64,000 nt of DNA from Ectopseudomonas oleovorans (GCF_003052605.1 NZ_QASO01000042.1:1-64000), one strand, 5' to 3'; positions 1 through 10,025 are shown, counted from the first letter of the stretch. Notes: a model not told the origin generated them from the letters alone. Made by a program: numbers and translations.

Positions 1-310
1 GGTCGATACCGTCCAGCAACCAGTTCAGCTCCTGGGCCGTCAGCACGATCGCATCGTCGCCAGGCTGCGGATGCGACTTGAAGCGCTCAGCCTCCAAGCG
101 CTTGAGCCACAGGCAGAAGCCGTTGCGCTCCCAATACAAAATCTTCACGCGATTGCGCGCGCGATTGAGGAAGACGAACAGCACGGGGTCGAAGACCGCC
201 ACCTTGATATCCAGCTCGACCAGAGCGGCCAGGCCGTCAATGGATTTGCGGAAATCCACCGGCTTGGGGTAGAGGTAGACTTTTTCAACTTTAGCGTCGG
301 GGCGCATCAT
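1..310 (-). CDS. tnpB: IS66 TnpB accessory protein (partial, 3' end outside window)
   Basis: The reading frame gives 103 residues starting MMRPDAKVEKVYLY, with the IS66 Orf2 hallmarks: PVDFRKSIDGLAALV, DPVLFVFLNRARNRVKILYW and ERNGFCLWLKRLE. The family is about 110-120 residues, so only the extreme C-terminus is missing. TnpB is a required accessory protein of IS66 transposition whose exact role is not settled; the catalytic TnpC would be encoded next, outside the window. Two adjacent ATG codons (310 and 307) could start it. Confidence 0.88.
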   Translation of the reverse strand, partial: MMRPDAKVEKVYLYPKPVDFRKSIDGLAALVELDIKVAVFDPVLFVFLNRARNRVKILYWERNGFCLWLKRLEAERFKSHPQPGDDAIVLTAQELNWLLDGID

Positions 311-393
311 GGTGGCTGGCTCCAGAAAGAAATCGGAGCACAGCATTGACTGGCCTGCGGATCATTTGAAGATGGGGTTTGTGGAGCGCTTAC
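1..393 (-). mobile_element. IS66-family insertion sequence, one end (partial)
   Basis: The minus strand from 393 downward starts with GTAAGCGCTCCACAAACCCC, which looks like an IS66-type terminal sequence, and leads into an IS66 TnpB gene. On the other side, from 394, the sequence becomes rarD coding sequence in mid-protein, so 393/394 is the insertion junction. Only 82 bases separate the outer end from the tnpB start, too little for the usual tnpA. The rest of the element (tnpC and the other end) lies outside the window, so the target duplication cannot be checked. Confidence 0.85.
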
Positions 394-1237
394 CATCATC
401 TGGGGCCTGTTCCCGCTCTACTTCAAAGCCCTGCAAAGCGTCCCGGCGATGGAAATCATCGTGCACCGCGTGCTCTGGTCCGCGCTGTTCGGTGGTCTGT
501 TGCTGCTCGTCTGGAAGCACCCTGGCTGGTGGCGCGAGCTGCGCGACAATCCCAAACGCCTGGCAGTGCTGGCCGGCTGCGGCCTGCTGATCGCGACCAA
601 CTGGCTGGTGTACGTGTGGGCGGTGAACAATGACCGCATGATCGAGGCCAGCCTGGGCTACTACATCAACCCGTTGATCAACGTACTGCTCGGCCTGCTG
701 ATTCTCGGCGAGCGCCTGCGCCGCTTGCAGTGGCTGGCCATCGCCCTGGCCGCGCTGGGTGTGCTGCAGCAGCTATGGCAGGTCGGCAGCCTGCCCTGGG
801 TGTCGCTGGTGCTGGCGCTGACCTTCGGTTTCTATGGATTGATTCGCAAGCAGGCGCCCGTGGCAGCCCTGCCCGGGCTGGTGGTGGAAACCTGGCTGCT
901 GGTGCCGGTAGCGTTGGCCTGGCTCGCTCTGCACCCTGCAGCGATGAGCAGCCAGGCAAGTTTCTGGACCAGCAGCGAAGCACTGTGGCTGGCAGCCGCC
1001 GGGCCGATCACCCTGGTGCCGCTGGTGTGCTTCAACGCCGCGGCGCGGCATCTGCCCTACACCACGTTGGGCTTCCTGCAATACCTGGCGCCGACCCTGG
1101 TACTGCTGCAGGCCATCCTGCTGTTCGATGAGCATTTCTCGCCGAGCACCCTGCTGGCGTTCGCCTGCATCTGGGCCGGGCTTTTTGTATACAGCCTGGA
1201 TATCTGGCTGAACCTGCGCAAGCGGCGCAGCGCGTAA
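394..1237 (+). pseudogene. rarD: rarD-like EamA/DMT transporter, 5' end removed by IS66
   Basis: An open frame enters directly from the IS66 junction as IIWGLFPLYFKALQSV and continues to a stop at 1237. This matches the RarD branch of the drug/metabolite transporter superfamily (about 290-300 residues, ten membrane helices). Recognisable stretches are HRVLWSALFGGLLLL, NWLVYVWAVN and YYINPLINVLLGLL. About 280 codons remain, so roughly the first 10-20 residues, including the native start and promoter, are cut off. The next ATG in frame (449) would give 262 residues without the first helix, so function is doubtful. No RarD substrate is firmly known. Confidence 0.85.
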
Positions 1238-1555
1238 GCGCTGGTGCGCACGGCGCACCCTATGACCGAGCGCAGGCGGATCTGCGAACCTCGTAGGGTG
1301 TCGCGGGGCCGCCCAGGCTATGCACACCGGCGTCGACCGGGCCCTGAGCAGAAAACACTCAACCGCCGCCAGACCGCGCCAGCCTTGGGACGGAGCCTGT
1401 CCCCCCGGCTTATCCACAGATCCATCCCCGGCATTTGTGCACAAACCATTGATCCTGCTGCATTTTTAGCCAGCCAATGAAAAACCCCGGGGCACTAGGC
1501 AGTGCGCCGGGGCTCCCCAGTTTATCCACAGGCTGATCCACGCATACCGTGGATA
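1238..1555. other. Intergenic stretch with short repeats and DnaA-box-like words
   Basis: No gene is visible. It contains a short palindromic repeat (1243-1263, GGTGCGCACGGCGCACCC) that recurs at 10158 and 11721. There are two TTATCCACA words (1410-1418 and 1522-1530) and a segment around 1410-1450 that resembles, inverted, a stretch at about 37298-37340. The terminator for the next minus-strand gene is listed separately. Confidence 0.6.
1480..1513 (-). terminator. Rho-independent terminator of the GcvR-like gene
   Basis: Read on the minus strand, an 11-bp GC-rich stem with one mismatch (1485-1495 against 1502-1512, six-base loop) is followed by a run of T. It lies about 45 bases past the stop of the ACT-domain gene at 1556. 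Confidence 0.75.
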
Positions 1556-2074
1556 TCAATCCTCAGCGCGCAGATTCAGCTCCACCATCAGGTCATCGGC
1601 CAGGGTTTCCAGGCGTGCCTGCAATTGCTCCAGCGCCAGCGTTTCCGGCACGGCCAGCAGTGCTTCGGCGGTGAACAGCAACTCGCCGCTCATCGGCGCT
1701 GGCGCCACCTCGGTCAGCAGGCTCTCCAGGTTGACACCCTGCTCGGCCAGCACACGGGTGATATCACGGACGATACCGGGTCGGTCATTACCCACAAGCT
1801 CCAGACGAATCGCAGTGAAACGCCCGCCCGGCTCGCTGCCGCTGGCCGCCAGCTGCACACGAATACCCTGTGCACTGAGCGCTTCGAGCGCCTTGATCAG
1901 GCCGCCGTGGGCCTCGGCCGGCACATCCACCCGCACGATTCCGGCGAACTGCCCGGCCATGCGCGCCATACGGCTCTCCAGCCAGTTGCCACCATGATTG
2001 GCCACGCAGCCGGCCAGACGCTCGACCAGACCCGGTTGGTCCTCGGCAATCACCGTCAGTACCAGATGGTCCAT
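1556..2074 (-). CDS. GcvR-like ACT-domain regulator
   Basis: A 172-residue protein made of two tandem ACT domains. The first begins LVLTVIAEDQPGLVERLAG and the second RLELVGNDRPGIVRDITRVL; the D-x-P-G-[IL]-[VL] turns are typical ligand-binding ACT loops. This is the glycine cleavage system regulator family (GcvR, about 170-190 residues), which in E. coli acts through GcvA without binding DNA. No gcv genes are nearby, so the partner here is unknown. It is transcribed alone and has a clear terminator. Confidence 0.8.
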   Translation of the reverse strand: MDHLVLTVIAEDQPGLVERLAGCVANHGGNWLESRMARMAGQFAGIVRVDVPAEAHGGLIKALEALSAQGIRVQLAASGSEPGGRFTAIRLELVGNDRPGIVRDITRVLAEQGVNLESLLTEVAPAPMSGELLFTAEALLAVPETLALEQLQARLETLADDLMVELNLRAED

Positions 2075-2107
2075 GTACTACCTCACTCGTTTACAGGATT
2101 GGGAAGG

Positions 2108-2557
2108 TCAGCCGCGTAGCGACAACCAGTAAGTGAAGAACTGCTCGTCACGCACGTAGCCAAGACGCTGGTAAAGGCGCTGGCCGGCCAGATTGGTCTT
2201 CGCCGTCTCCAGTTGCAGACCGCAGGCGCCGGTCGCCTCGGCATGCACGCGGGCGGCATTCATCAATGCCTCGCCCATACCCGAGCGGCGGGCGCGTTCG
2301 TCGACATACAGATCACTGAGCAACCAGGCCGGTTCCAGCGCCAACGAGGACTGAAAGGGATAAAGCTGCACGAAGCCCTGCGCGGCGCCCTGCTCGTCGC
2401 GAGCAATGAACAGTTGCGAATCACCGCGCTGCAGGCGCTGGCCAAGAAAGCTGGCAACTTCCGCCGCCTCCCGCGGCACTTGGTAGAAGCGTAGGTAGCC
2501 GACGAACAGACGGGTGAGATCAACAAGGTCAGCAGCAACAACAGCGGATACCGTCAT
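2108..2557 (-). CDS. GNAT-family N-acetyltransferase
   Basis: A 149-residue single-domain GNAT protein. The acetyl-CoA-binding motif A is seen as LLSDLYVDERARRSGMGEAL (R-x-x-G-x-G/A), followed by the C-terminal NLAGQRLYQRLGYVRD motif B. The start at 2557 is chosen because a GGAG lies 8-9 bases upstream and the protein then begins MTVSAVVAADL; the longer frame adds a low-complexity lead. The substrate cannot be told from sequence. It lies divergent to glcB. Confidence 0.82.
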   Translation of the reverse strand: MTVSAVVAADLVDLTRLFVGYLRFYQVPREAAEVASFLGQRLQRGDSQLFIARDEQGAAQGFVQLYPFQSSLALEPAWLLSDLYVDERARRSGMGEALMNAARVHAEATGACGLQLETAKTNLAGQRLYQRLGYVRDEQFFTYWLSLRG

Positions 2558-2861
2558 GGCAGGCTCCGGAATGACTGAAAGGCAGTATAGGCGAGGTGGC
2601 GTAGGCCATATCGGCGCACTTGTCAGCAGCCAACTCAATTAATCGTGTACGATTTTTTCTTATTTTGTGGAACAATATCGCACTTTTTTGCACGCAAAGA
2701 GCACTAAATGTGACCATAAATAGTCTTGTGGTCGCAGACTGACGCTACCCCGCTGCATTTACCCAGGATCTTGATGTAGTATGCCGCGCTTTGGACTACA
2801 AGACGGAAAACCCGTCTCCAAAGCGGCTATTGAGTAGAGCTCAGAGAGAGTGAGGCAAGTG
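2558..2861 (+). promoter_or_regulatory. Upstream region of glcB with a leader hairpin
   Basis: This 304-base divergent gap is AT-rich at 2635-2700, the likely promoter zone of both neighbours. Close to glcB, bases 2788-2824 can fold: GCTTTGG (2788) pairs with CCAAAGC (2818) and AGACGG (2801) with CCGTCT (2812), with a six-base bulge on one side. It would lie in the glcB leader about 40 bases before the ATG. No known riboswitch was recognised. Confidence 0.4.
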
Positions 2862-5039
2862 ATGACTGAACGCGTTCAAGTCGGCGGCCTGCAGGTCGCC
2901 AAAGCCCTGTACGACTTCGTGAACAACGAAGCCATTCCCGGTACCGGCATCGCTGCCGACCAGTTCTGGGCCGGTGCCGCTGCGGTCATCAAGGACCTGG
3001 CGCCGAAGAACCATGCCCTGCTGGCCAAGCGCGACGAACTGCAGGCGCAGATCGACGCCTGGCACCAGGCGCGCAAGGGGCAGGCCCATGACGCGGCTGC
3101 CTACAAAGCTTTCCTCCAGGAAATCGGCTATCTGCTGCCTGAGCCGGAAGACTTCCAGGCCACCACTGCCAATGTCGACGAAGAGATCGCCCGCCTGGCC
3201 GGCCCGCAGCTGGTGGTGCCGGTGATGAACGCGCGCTTCGCCCTGAACGCCTCCAACGCCCGCTGGGGCTCGCTGTACGACGCACTGTACGGCACCGACG
3301 TGATCAGCGAAGAAGGCGGCGCCGAGAAGGGCAAGGGCTACAACAAGGTGCGCGGCGACAAGGTCATCGCCTTCGCCCGCGCCTTCCTCGACGAGGCCGC
3401 GCCGCTGGCTGCCGGCTCTCACGTCGACTCCACCGGTTATGCCATCGTCGACGGCAAGCTGGTCGTTGCCCTCAAGGGCGGCAGCAACAGCGGCCTGCGT
3501 GACGACGCGCAACTGGTCGGTTTCCAGGGCGAGGCCAGCGCACCGATCGCCGTGCTGCTCAAGCACAACGGCCTGCACTTCGAAATCCAGATCGATGCCT
3601 CCAGCCCCATCGGCAGCACCGACGCCGCCGGCGTCAAAGACGTGCTGATGGAAGCCGCGCTGACCACCATCATGGACTGCGAAGACTCCGTCGCCGCCGT
3701 CGATGCCGACGACAAGGTGGTGGTCTACAAGAACTGGCTGGGCCTGATGAAAGGCGACCTGGCCGAGGACGTGTCCAAAGGCGGCAAGACCTTCACCCGC
3801 ACCATGAACCCGGATCGCGTCTACACCCAGCCGGACGGCTCCGAGCTGACCCTGCATGGTCGCTCGCTGCTGTTCGTGCGTAACGTCGGCCATCTGATGA
3901 CCAACCCGGCCATCCTCGACGCCGAAGGCAACGAGATCCCGGAAGGCATCCAGGACGCGCTGTTCACCAGCCTGATCGCGGTGCACAACCTGATCGGCAA
4001 CACCAGCCGCAAGAACACCCGTACCGGCAGCGTGTACATCGTCAAACCGAAGATGCACGGCCCGGAAGAAGTCGCCTTCACCAGCGAAATTTTCGCCCGC
4101 GTCGAGGATGTGCTGGGCCTGGCCCGCAACACCCTGAAAGTCGGCATCATGGACGAAGAGCGTCGCACCACCGTCAACCTCAAGGCGTGCATCAAGGCTG
4201 CCAGCGAGCGCGTGGTGTTCATCAACACCGGCTTCCTCGATCGCACCGGTGACGAGATCCACACCTCCATGGAGGCCGGCGCCGTGGTGCGCAAGGCCGC
4301 CATGAAGAGCGAAGCCTGGATCGGTGCCTACGAGAACAACAACGTCGACGTCGGCCTGGCCACCGGCCTGCAAGGTCGTGCGCAGATCGGCAAGGGCATG
4401 TGGGCCATGCCGGACCTGATGGCCGCCATGCTCGAGCAGAAGATCGCCCACCCGCTGTCCGGCGCCAACACCGCCTGGGTCCCCTCGCCGACCGCCGCCA
4501 CCCTGCACGCGCTGCACTACCACAAGGTCGACGTGTTCGCCCGTCAGGCCGAACTGGCCAAACGCACCCCGGCTTCGGTGGACGACATCCTGACCATCCC
4601 GCTGGCCAAGGACACCAGCTGGTCAGCAGAAGAAATCCGCAACGAGCTGGACAACAACTCGCAAGGCATCCTCGGTTACGTGGTGCGCTGGATCGACCAG
4701 GGCGTGGGCTGCTCCAAGGTGCCGGACATCAACGACGTCGGCCTGATGGAAGACCGCGCCACCCTGCGCATCTCCAGTCAGCTGCTGGCCAACTGGCTGC
4801 GCCACGGCATCGTCAGCGAAGCGCAGGTGGTCGAAAGCCTCAAGCGCATGGCACCGGTGGTCGATCGCCAGAACGCCAACGACCCGCTGTATCGCCCGAT
4901 GGCCCCGGATTTCGACAACAACGTCGCCTTCCAGGCCGCGCTGGAGCTGGTCATCGAGGGCACCAAGCAGCCCAACGGCTACACCGAGCCGGTGCTGCAT
5001 CGCCGTCGTCGCGAATTCAAGGAAAAGAACGGCCTGTGA
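2862..5039 (+). CDS. glcB: Malate synthase G
   Basis: A 725-residue protein matching the usual length (about 723-726) of monomeric malate synthase G. The enzyme condenses glyoxylate and acetyl-CoA to malate in the glyoxylate/glycolate pathway. Visible blocks are [22 protein letters not shown] N-terminal sequence, [16 protein letters not shown] and [15 protein letters not shown], which carry the catalytic and Mg2+-binding region, and [18 protein letters not shown] at 2862 gives [10 protein letters not shown]; a GTG four codons earlier is less likely. It is monocistronic, with a strong terminator after it. Glyoxylate use fits the C1/glycine catabolism encoded further along. Confidence 0.97.
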   Translation: MTERVQVGGLQVAKALYDFVNNEAIPGTGIAADQFWAGAAAVIKDLAPKNHALLAKRDELQAQIDAWHQARKGQAHDAAAYKAFLQEIGYLLPEPEDFQATTANVDEEIARLAGPQLVVPVMNARFALNASNARWGSLYDALYGTDVISEEGGAEKGKGYNKVRGDKVIAFARAFLDEAAPLAAGSHVDSTGYAIVDGKLVVALKGGSNSGLRDDAQLVGFQGEASAPIAVLLKHNGLHFEIQIDASSPIGSTDAAGVKDVLMEAALTTIMDCEDSVAAVDADDKVVVYKNWLGLMKGDLAEDVSKGGKTFTRTMNPDRVYTQPDGSELTLHGRSLLFVRNVGHLMTNPAILDAEGNEIPEGIQDALFTSLIAVHNLIGNTSRKNTRTGSVYIVKPKMHGPEEVAFTSEIFARVEDVLGLARNTLKVGIMDEERRTTVNLKACIKAASERVVFINTGFLDRTGDEIHTSMEAGAVVRKAAMKSEAWIGAYENNNVDVGLATGLQGRAQIGKGMWAMPDLMAAMLEQKIAHPLSGANTAWVPSPTAATLHALHYHKVDVFARQAELAKRTPASVDDILTIPLAKDTSWSAEEIRNELDNNSQGILGYVVRWIDQGVGCSKVPDINDVGLMEDRATLRISSQLLANWLRHGIVSEAQVVESLKRMAPVVDRQNANDPLYRPMAPDFDNNVAFQAALELVIEGTKQPNGYTEPVLHRRRREFKEKNGL

Positions 5040-5060
5040 TTCGCCTGGCACCTCGACCAT

Positions 5061-5089
5061 AAAAAACCGCCCTTCGGGGCGGTTTTTTT
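5061..5089 (+). terminator. Rho-independent terminator of glcB
   Basis: A-run, then a hairpin ACCGCCC/GGGCGGT with a short loop, then seven T. It starts 22 bases after the glcB stop. The flanking A-run means it could work in both directions. Confidence 0.92.
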
Positions 5090-5097
5090 ATGGGGAG

Positions 5098-5160
5098 TGT
5101 CGCGGCTAAAGCCCCTCCCACAGGGCACTCAACTTTGTGGGAGGGGCTTTAGCCGCGACA
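5098..5160. repeat. REP-like inverted pair, CGCGGCTAAAGCCCCTCCC family
   Basis: Two perfectly complementary 25-base arms (5098-5122 and 5136-5160) separated by 13 bases. Related single or imperfect copies occur at 21379-21420 and 39412-39434. Such paired units resemble the REP doublets spread by RAYT-type transposases in Pseudomonas. Confidence 0.9.
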
Positions 5161-5165
5161 GACAA

Positions 5166-7230
5166 CTAGCGCGTGGCCTGCGCCGCCTTGTCCGCTGTTA
5201 CCCCGGTGGTATTGCCCAGCAGACTGGTTGTCGCGGTCTGCACGAAGGCCGACAGCTTGCGCTCCAGATCGCTGCGCCGCTGCGCATCGTCGATCACTTC
5301 GGCACTGGCCTCGTGGCCAAGCTGGTAGCGATACAGGCGCGCATCACGGTCACGCGGTTTGACCAGGATGTTGTCGCCCGTCACCAGGCCCACGGTCTGG
5401 TCGCTCCCGGACGGTTTGATCACCGCCACGCCGGCATCGCCCTCAGGCAGCGCCAGCAGGTCGCGGCCCCAGCATTGCTGCTGCACCGGCTGGCCGAGAC
5501 GGCCCATGATGGTTGGTACCACGTCGATCTGGCTGCCGACGGTGTCGCGGTTATTGCCGAAGGTTTCCTGCACGCCGGGGCCAATCAGCAGCAGCGGGAT
5601 GCTGAAGCGCGACAGGTCCATCTCGGTGATCTGCTCGTCGTTGCCGAAGCCATGGTCACCCAGCACCACGAACAGGGTGTCCTTGAAGTAGGGCTCCTGG
5701 CGCGCCTTGGCGAAGAACTGGCCGAGCGCCCAGTCGGCGTAACGCATGGCGGTCAGGTGCTCGTCCAGCGAGCCGTGGCCGGTGACGCGTTCGACCGGCA
5801 GATCCTCCGGCAGGGCGTAAGGCGTGTGGTTGGACAACGTCTGCAGCAGTGCGTAGAACGGCTTGCCCTGGCGCCCCAGCTTGGCCAATTCATCGGCACC
5901 ACGGCTGAACATGTCCTGGTCGGACACGCCCCAGGTCGGGTCGATGAAGACCGGGTCGACGAAATCGTCGCGGCCGACGAAGTTGCGCATGCCCTGGTTG
6001 GCGAAGAAGCCGGACTGGTTATCCCAGGCGAAGCTGCCGTTGTACACGTACACATCGTCATAACCACGGGCACTGAGCAACTGCGGCAGGCCGGAGAACT
6101 GGTGGCCACCTTCGGGCATGCGCATCAGGTATTCGAACGCCGGCAGGTTGGGGAAGCAGGCCATGGTGGCGAACATGCCCTGGTGGGTGTGGGTGCCGTT
6201 GGAGAACACGCGCTGGAACAGCAGCCCCTCCTTGGCCAGGGCATCGAAGTTGGGGGTAATGCCGTCCTGGTTGCCCATGGCGCCGATGTAACGGCCGGCC
6301 ATGCTCTCAATGAGAATGACCACCACGTTGCGCACCTGCGGCAGTTGGCCTTCGGCCGGTGGCGTGTATACGCGGCGCACGGCGGCCAGGTCGGCATCGA
6401 GCAACTGATCGCGTGGGGTCAGCAGCAGGTCGCGGGTGATCTGCCGCGCTTCGTCAGCCGGCAGGGTGGCCTTCCAGCTGTTGTCGCGGTGATCGGAGAA
6501 GAAGTTCTCGGCGGCATCGACCAGGGTCAGACTGCCGTTGAGGCCCAGGTGATTGGCGAACATCGAATCGGTGGTGTAGGCGTCGCCCCAGCGCAGCGGC
6601 GGGCCGGAGCGCAGGGTGCCACGCGCAGCGACCACGCAGACCAGCAGAAACAGCACGAACACGGCGATGCGAGCCGGCCAGCGCGGCGGCGCAGCATGCC
6701 CGTGCGCACGCGTGGCGCGCTCGATACAGCGGAACAGCCAGGCCAGCAGCAGCGTGGCCAGGGCCCAGGCCAGCAGCAGGCGCAACACCGGGAAACCGTT
6801 CCAGATCATGCTGGTGACGGTGCCCAGGTCCTCCTGCATGTACTGGAACACCAGACTGTTCAGGCGCTGATGGAATTCGCGGTAGAAATTCAGCTCGACC
6901 ACGGCAAAAAACAGACACAGGCTGGTGACGACGGTCAGCCAGGCTACATGCAGACGCCGCGCGCGCATCGCAGTCACACTCAGCAGCGACAGACTCAGCG
7001 GAATGCACAGGTAGACGACCAGACGCAGGTCGAAGCGCGCCATTGACGAAGGCCTCGGCGAAGGTGCTGACCGATGTATCGGCGATCAGCGCCTGGTTGT
7101 AGGCCAGCAAGCCCAGCCGAGCCAGGGCGAAAAGCAGCAGCATGCACAGCGCGCTGCCGAGGATGAAAGCCAGGTGACTACCAACACTGACCTGCGCCGC
7201 CTTGCGGGCAGCTGGTACGGATGACTGCAT
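5166..7230 (-). pseudogene. LtaS-like membrane sulfatase/phosphotransferase, frameshifted
   Basis: From 7230 the frame encodes MQSSVPAARKAAQ, a membrane helix, and STFAEAFVNG. It then loses homology at about 7035-7045, where the +1 frame picks up ARFDLRLVVYLCIPLSLSLL and runs 620 residues to the stop at 5166. Joined, they make an LTA-synthase-type protein of about 688 residues: several N-terminal helices, then an alkaline-phosphatase-fold domain. That domain has a metal-binding Glu in VVVILIESMAG, a likely nucleophile Thr in SNGTHTHQG, and Asp/His ligands in VVLGDHGFG. The family transfers phospho-groups to periplasmic glycans or lipids; the substrate here is unknown. The break lies in a short GCGCGC tract, so a sequencing slip is possible. 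Translation could also restart at ATG 7043. Confidence 0.75.
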
Positions 7231-7395
7231 GGATGTGCCTTGCTCTTTATGGCATAGGAGGGCCGGTGCAGCTTGCCTGAGTGCAGGTCAAAATTTCGTC
7301 AAAACTGCGTTGTCTGCACCCTACTTAGGTGCAATGGGCAAGCCGGCCAGCCAGGGCCACACTGACAGCATCCCGAAACTGCGAGGCGCACGCCC

Positions 7396-9327
7396 ATGAG
7401 CAAGGCCGACGCGATGGCCGATGCGGGCAAGACAGCGGTGCTGCAGAACATCCACGGCACCATGGAGTTCCTGCAGAAGTTTCCGCCCTTCAACCAGATG
7501 GACACCGCCCACCTGGCGTTTCTGGTCGAGCACTGCCAGCTGCGCTTCTATGCCGAGGGCGACTCGATCATCAAACCCAGCGATGGCCCGGTCGAGCACT
7601 TCTACATCGTCAAGCAGGGCCGCGTGCACGGTGAGCGCCCACACAGTGCGCGGCGTGGCACCGAGACCACCTTCGAGATCACGGCTGGCGAGTGCTTTCC
7701 CCTGGCGGCGCTGATCGGCGAACGCGCCACGCGTACCGAGCACCTGGCCGCCGAGGACACCTTCTGCCTGCTGTTGGCCAAACACGCCTTCATCAAGCTG
7801 TTCGCCGTTTCCAACCCGCTGCGCGACTTCGCCCTGCGCGGGGTCAGCAGCCTGCTCGATCAGGTCAACCAGCAGGTACAGCTGCGCGCGGTGGAAACCC
7901 TCGGCGCGCAATACTCGCTGGACACCCGTCTGGGCGAACTGGCCATGCGCCAACCCATCGGCTGCGCGCCCGACACGCCGCTGCGCGAGGCGGTGCGGCT
8001 GATGCACGAACAGCATGTCGGCAGCATCGTCATCGTCGATCCGGCCGAGCGGCCGCTGGGCATCTTCACCCTGCGCGACCTGCGTCGGGTGGTGGCCGAC
8101 GGCGTCGACCTGGCCCAGCCGATCAGCAACCTGATGACCCCCAGGCCCTTCCACCTGGCGCCGGACGCCAGCGCCTTCGACGCCGCCATCGCCATGACCG
8201 AGCGGCATATCGCTCACGTTTGCCTGGTGGACCACGAAAAACTCTGCGGGGTGATTTCCGAGCGCGACCTGTTCAGCCTGCAGCGCGTCGACCTGGTGCA
8301 TCTGGCACGCACCATCCGCCACGCCGGCAAAGTCGAGACCCTGGCCGGGCTGCGCAGCGACATCCGCCTGCTGGTCGACCGCATGCTCGCGCATGGCGCC
8401 AGCTCGACGCAGATCACCCATATCGTCACCCTGCTCAACGACCACACCGTATGCCGGGTGATCGAGCTGACCCTTGAAGAAATGGGCGATCCGGGCATTC
8501 CCTTCACCTGGCTGTGCTTCGGCAGCGAAGGCCGCCGCGAGCAGACCCTGCACACCGATCAGGACAACGGCATTCTCTTCGAGGCCGAAAGCGCCAGCGA
8601 GTCTGCTGCCATCCGCGAGCGCCTGCTGCCGATCGCCCGCGAGATCAACCAGCGCCTGGCGCAGTGCGGCTTCACCCTGTGCAAGGGCAATATCATGGCC
8701 GGCAACCCCGAGCTGTGCCTGTCGCGCGAGGAATGGTCGCGGCGCTTCGCCGGCTTCGTCCTCGAAGCCACGCCGGAAAATCTGCTGGGCTCGACCATCT
8801 ATTTCGACCTGCGCGCGATCTGGGGCCCGGACGAAGGCTGCGAACAGCTACGCGAGGAGCTGCTCGGACGCATCGCCAACAACAGCCTGTTCCAGCGCAT
8901 GATGGCGGAGAACGCCCTGCGCCACCGCCCGCCGGTTGGACGCTTCCGCGACTTCGTGGTGGCCCGTTCGGGCGCCGACAAGGACACTCTCGACCTCAAG
9001 GTGCAGGGCCTGACGCCCTTCGTCGACGGCGCCCGTTTGCTCGCGTTGGCCAACGGCATCAGTGCGGTCGGCACCCTGGAGCGCCTGCGCGCGCTGATCA
9101 CCAAGGGCGTGATCGAGGCCCTGGACGGCGCCGCCTATGAAGAGGCCTACCACTTCATTCAGCAGACGCGCATGCAGCAGCATCAACTGCAGGCACGCGA
9201 CGAGCTGCCCTACTCCAATCGGGTCGATCCCGACCACCTCAATCACCTGGACCGGCGTATTCTGCGCGAGTCGTTCCGCCAGGCGCAGCGCCTGCAGAGC
9301 AGCCTGGCCATGAGGTATCAGCTATGA
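7396..9327 (+). CDS. cNMP-binding/CBS/DUF294 nucleotidyltransferase-like protein
   Basis: 643 residues in three modules. An N-terminal cyclic-nucleotide-binding-like domain covers about residues 20-140 (FYAEGDSIIKPSDGPVEHFY). Two CBS repeats follow at about 180-300. A DUF294 domain has the signature GSEGRREQTLHTDQDNG at about 376, resembling the GlnD/KanNt nucleotidyltransferase core, and then the DUF294 C-terminal helical part. It is predicted to sense a small ligand and modify or bind a protein partner; no target is known. It overlaps the exonuclease gene by ATGA. The same trio (this protein, a DnaQ-like exonuclease and a VC_2705-type sodium symporter) is a recurrent neighbourhood, here with trhP inserted. 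Confidence 0.88.
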   Translation: MSKADAMADAGKTAVLQNIHGTMEFLQKFPPFNQMDTAHLAFLVEHCQLRFYAEGDSIIKPSDGPVEHFYIVKQGRVHGERPHSARRGTETTFEITAGECFPLAALIGERATRTEHLAAEDTFCLLLAKHAFIKLFAVSNPLRDFALRGVSSLLDQVNQQVQLRAVETLGAQYSLDTRLGELAMRQPIGCAPDTPLREAVRLMHEQHVGSIVIVDPAERPLGIFTLRDLRRVVADGVDLAQPISNLMTPRPFHLAPDASAFDAAIAMTERHIAHVCLVDHEKLCGVISERDLFSLQRVDLVHLARTIRHAGKVETLAGLRSDIRLLVDRMLAHGASSTQITHIVTLLNDHTVCRVIELTLEEMGDPGIPFTWLCFGSEGRREQTLHTDQDNGILFEAESASESAAIRERLLPIAREINQRLAQCGFTLCKGNIMAGNPELCLSREEWSRRFAGFVLEATPENLLGSTIYFDLRAIWGPDEGCEQLREELLGRIANNSLFQRMMAENALRHRPPVGRFRDFVVARSGADKDTLDLKVQGLTPFVDGARLLALANGISAVGTLERLRALITKGVIEALDGAAYEEAYHFIQQTRMQQHQLQARDELPYSNRVDPDHLNHLDRRILRESFRQAQRLQSSLAMRYQL

Positions 9328-10025
9328 GCAAGTTCACCTGGTTCACCGGCCGCGGTCCGGCCCTGACCCAGCAGCAGCTGCAACGCCGCGAGGCCTTGAG
9401 CGCTCCGGCGGCGTTCGACGAACGTCCGCTGCACCAGCAGCGCTTCGTCGTCCTCGATCTGGAAACCACCGGCCTGAACATGCGCCGCGATCAGGTGCTG
9501 GCCATCGGCGCGGTGGTGATCGACAACGGCGCCATCGATTTCGCCGAACAGTTCGAATGCACCCTGCACCGCCCCGACCATCAGGCCAGCGCCAGCACGC
9601 TGATCCATGGCATCGCGCCCAGCGCAGTGGCCCGGGGTGTGGAACCGGCTGAGGCGCTGCTGGATTTCATGGAGTTCGTCGGCAGCAGCCCGCTGCTGGC
9701 CTTTCATGCCGAATTCGACCAGCGCATGCTGGCTCGCGCACTGCGCCAAAGCCTGGGCTATCGCCTGCAGCACCATTTCTTCGATGTCGCCGAAATCGCC
9801 CCGCTGCTGTGCCCGCAAGCGCGCATTCGTCAGGGCGGGCTCGATGACTGGGTCGCCGAATTCGGCCTGCAGGTGCACCAGCGCCACAACGCCAGTGCCG
9901 ATGCGCTGGTGACCGCTGAACTGGCGCTGATGCTGTTCAGCAAGGCGCGCCGTCAGGGCATCGACAGTCTTTGCGATCTAGAGCGCCAACTGGCCAGCCA
10001 ACGCCGGCGTCAACACGCCATGTAA
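9324..10025 (+). CDS. DnaQ-like 3'-5' exonuclease (DEDDh)
   Basis: A 233-residue protein with the DEDDh exonuclease core: VLDLETTGL (motif I Asp/Glu), LLAFHAEFDQRML (motif II Asp) and HNASADALVTAELAL (motif III, catalytic His and Asp). It resembles the epsilon-type proofreading domain but lacks the polymerase-binding tail, so it is a stand-alone nuclease. The start overlaps the upstream stop by four bases (ATGA), showing translational coupling. Its pairing with a DUF294 protein suggests a regulated role rather than replication proofreading; this is inference. Confidence 0.88.
   Translation: MSKFTWFTGRGPALTQQQLQRREALSAPAAFDERPLHQQRFVVLDLETTGLNMRRDQVLAIGAVVIDNGAIDFAEQFECTLHRPDHQASASTLIHGIAPSAVARGVEPAEALLDFMEFVGSSPLLAFHAEFDQRMLARALRQSLGYRLQHHFFDVAEIAPLLCPQARIRQGGLDDWVAEFGLQVHQRHNASADALVTAELALMLFSKARRQGIDSLCDLERQLASQRRRQHAM

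Noticed and set aside
2841..4523. A 560-codon open frame on the minus strand across glcB
   Set aside because: It lies antisense to the clearly coding glcB and its composition (Val, Gly, Asp, His-rich) is that of a shadow of high-GC coding sequence.
5097..7046. A 649-codon open frame on the plus strand
   Set aside because: Antisense to the LtaS-like gene, whose domains are plain; the plus frame has no recognisable domain and skewed residues.
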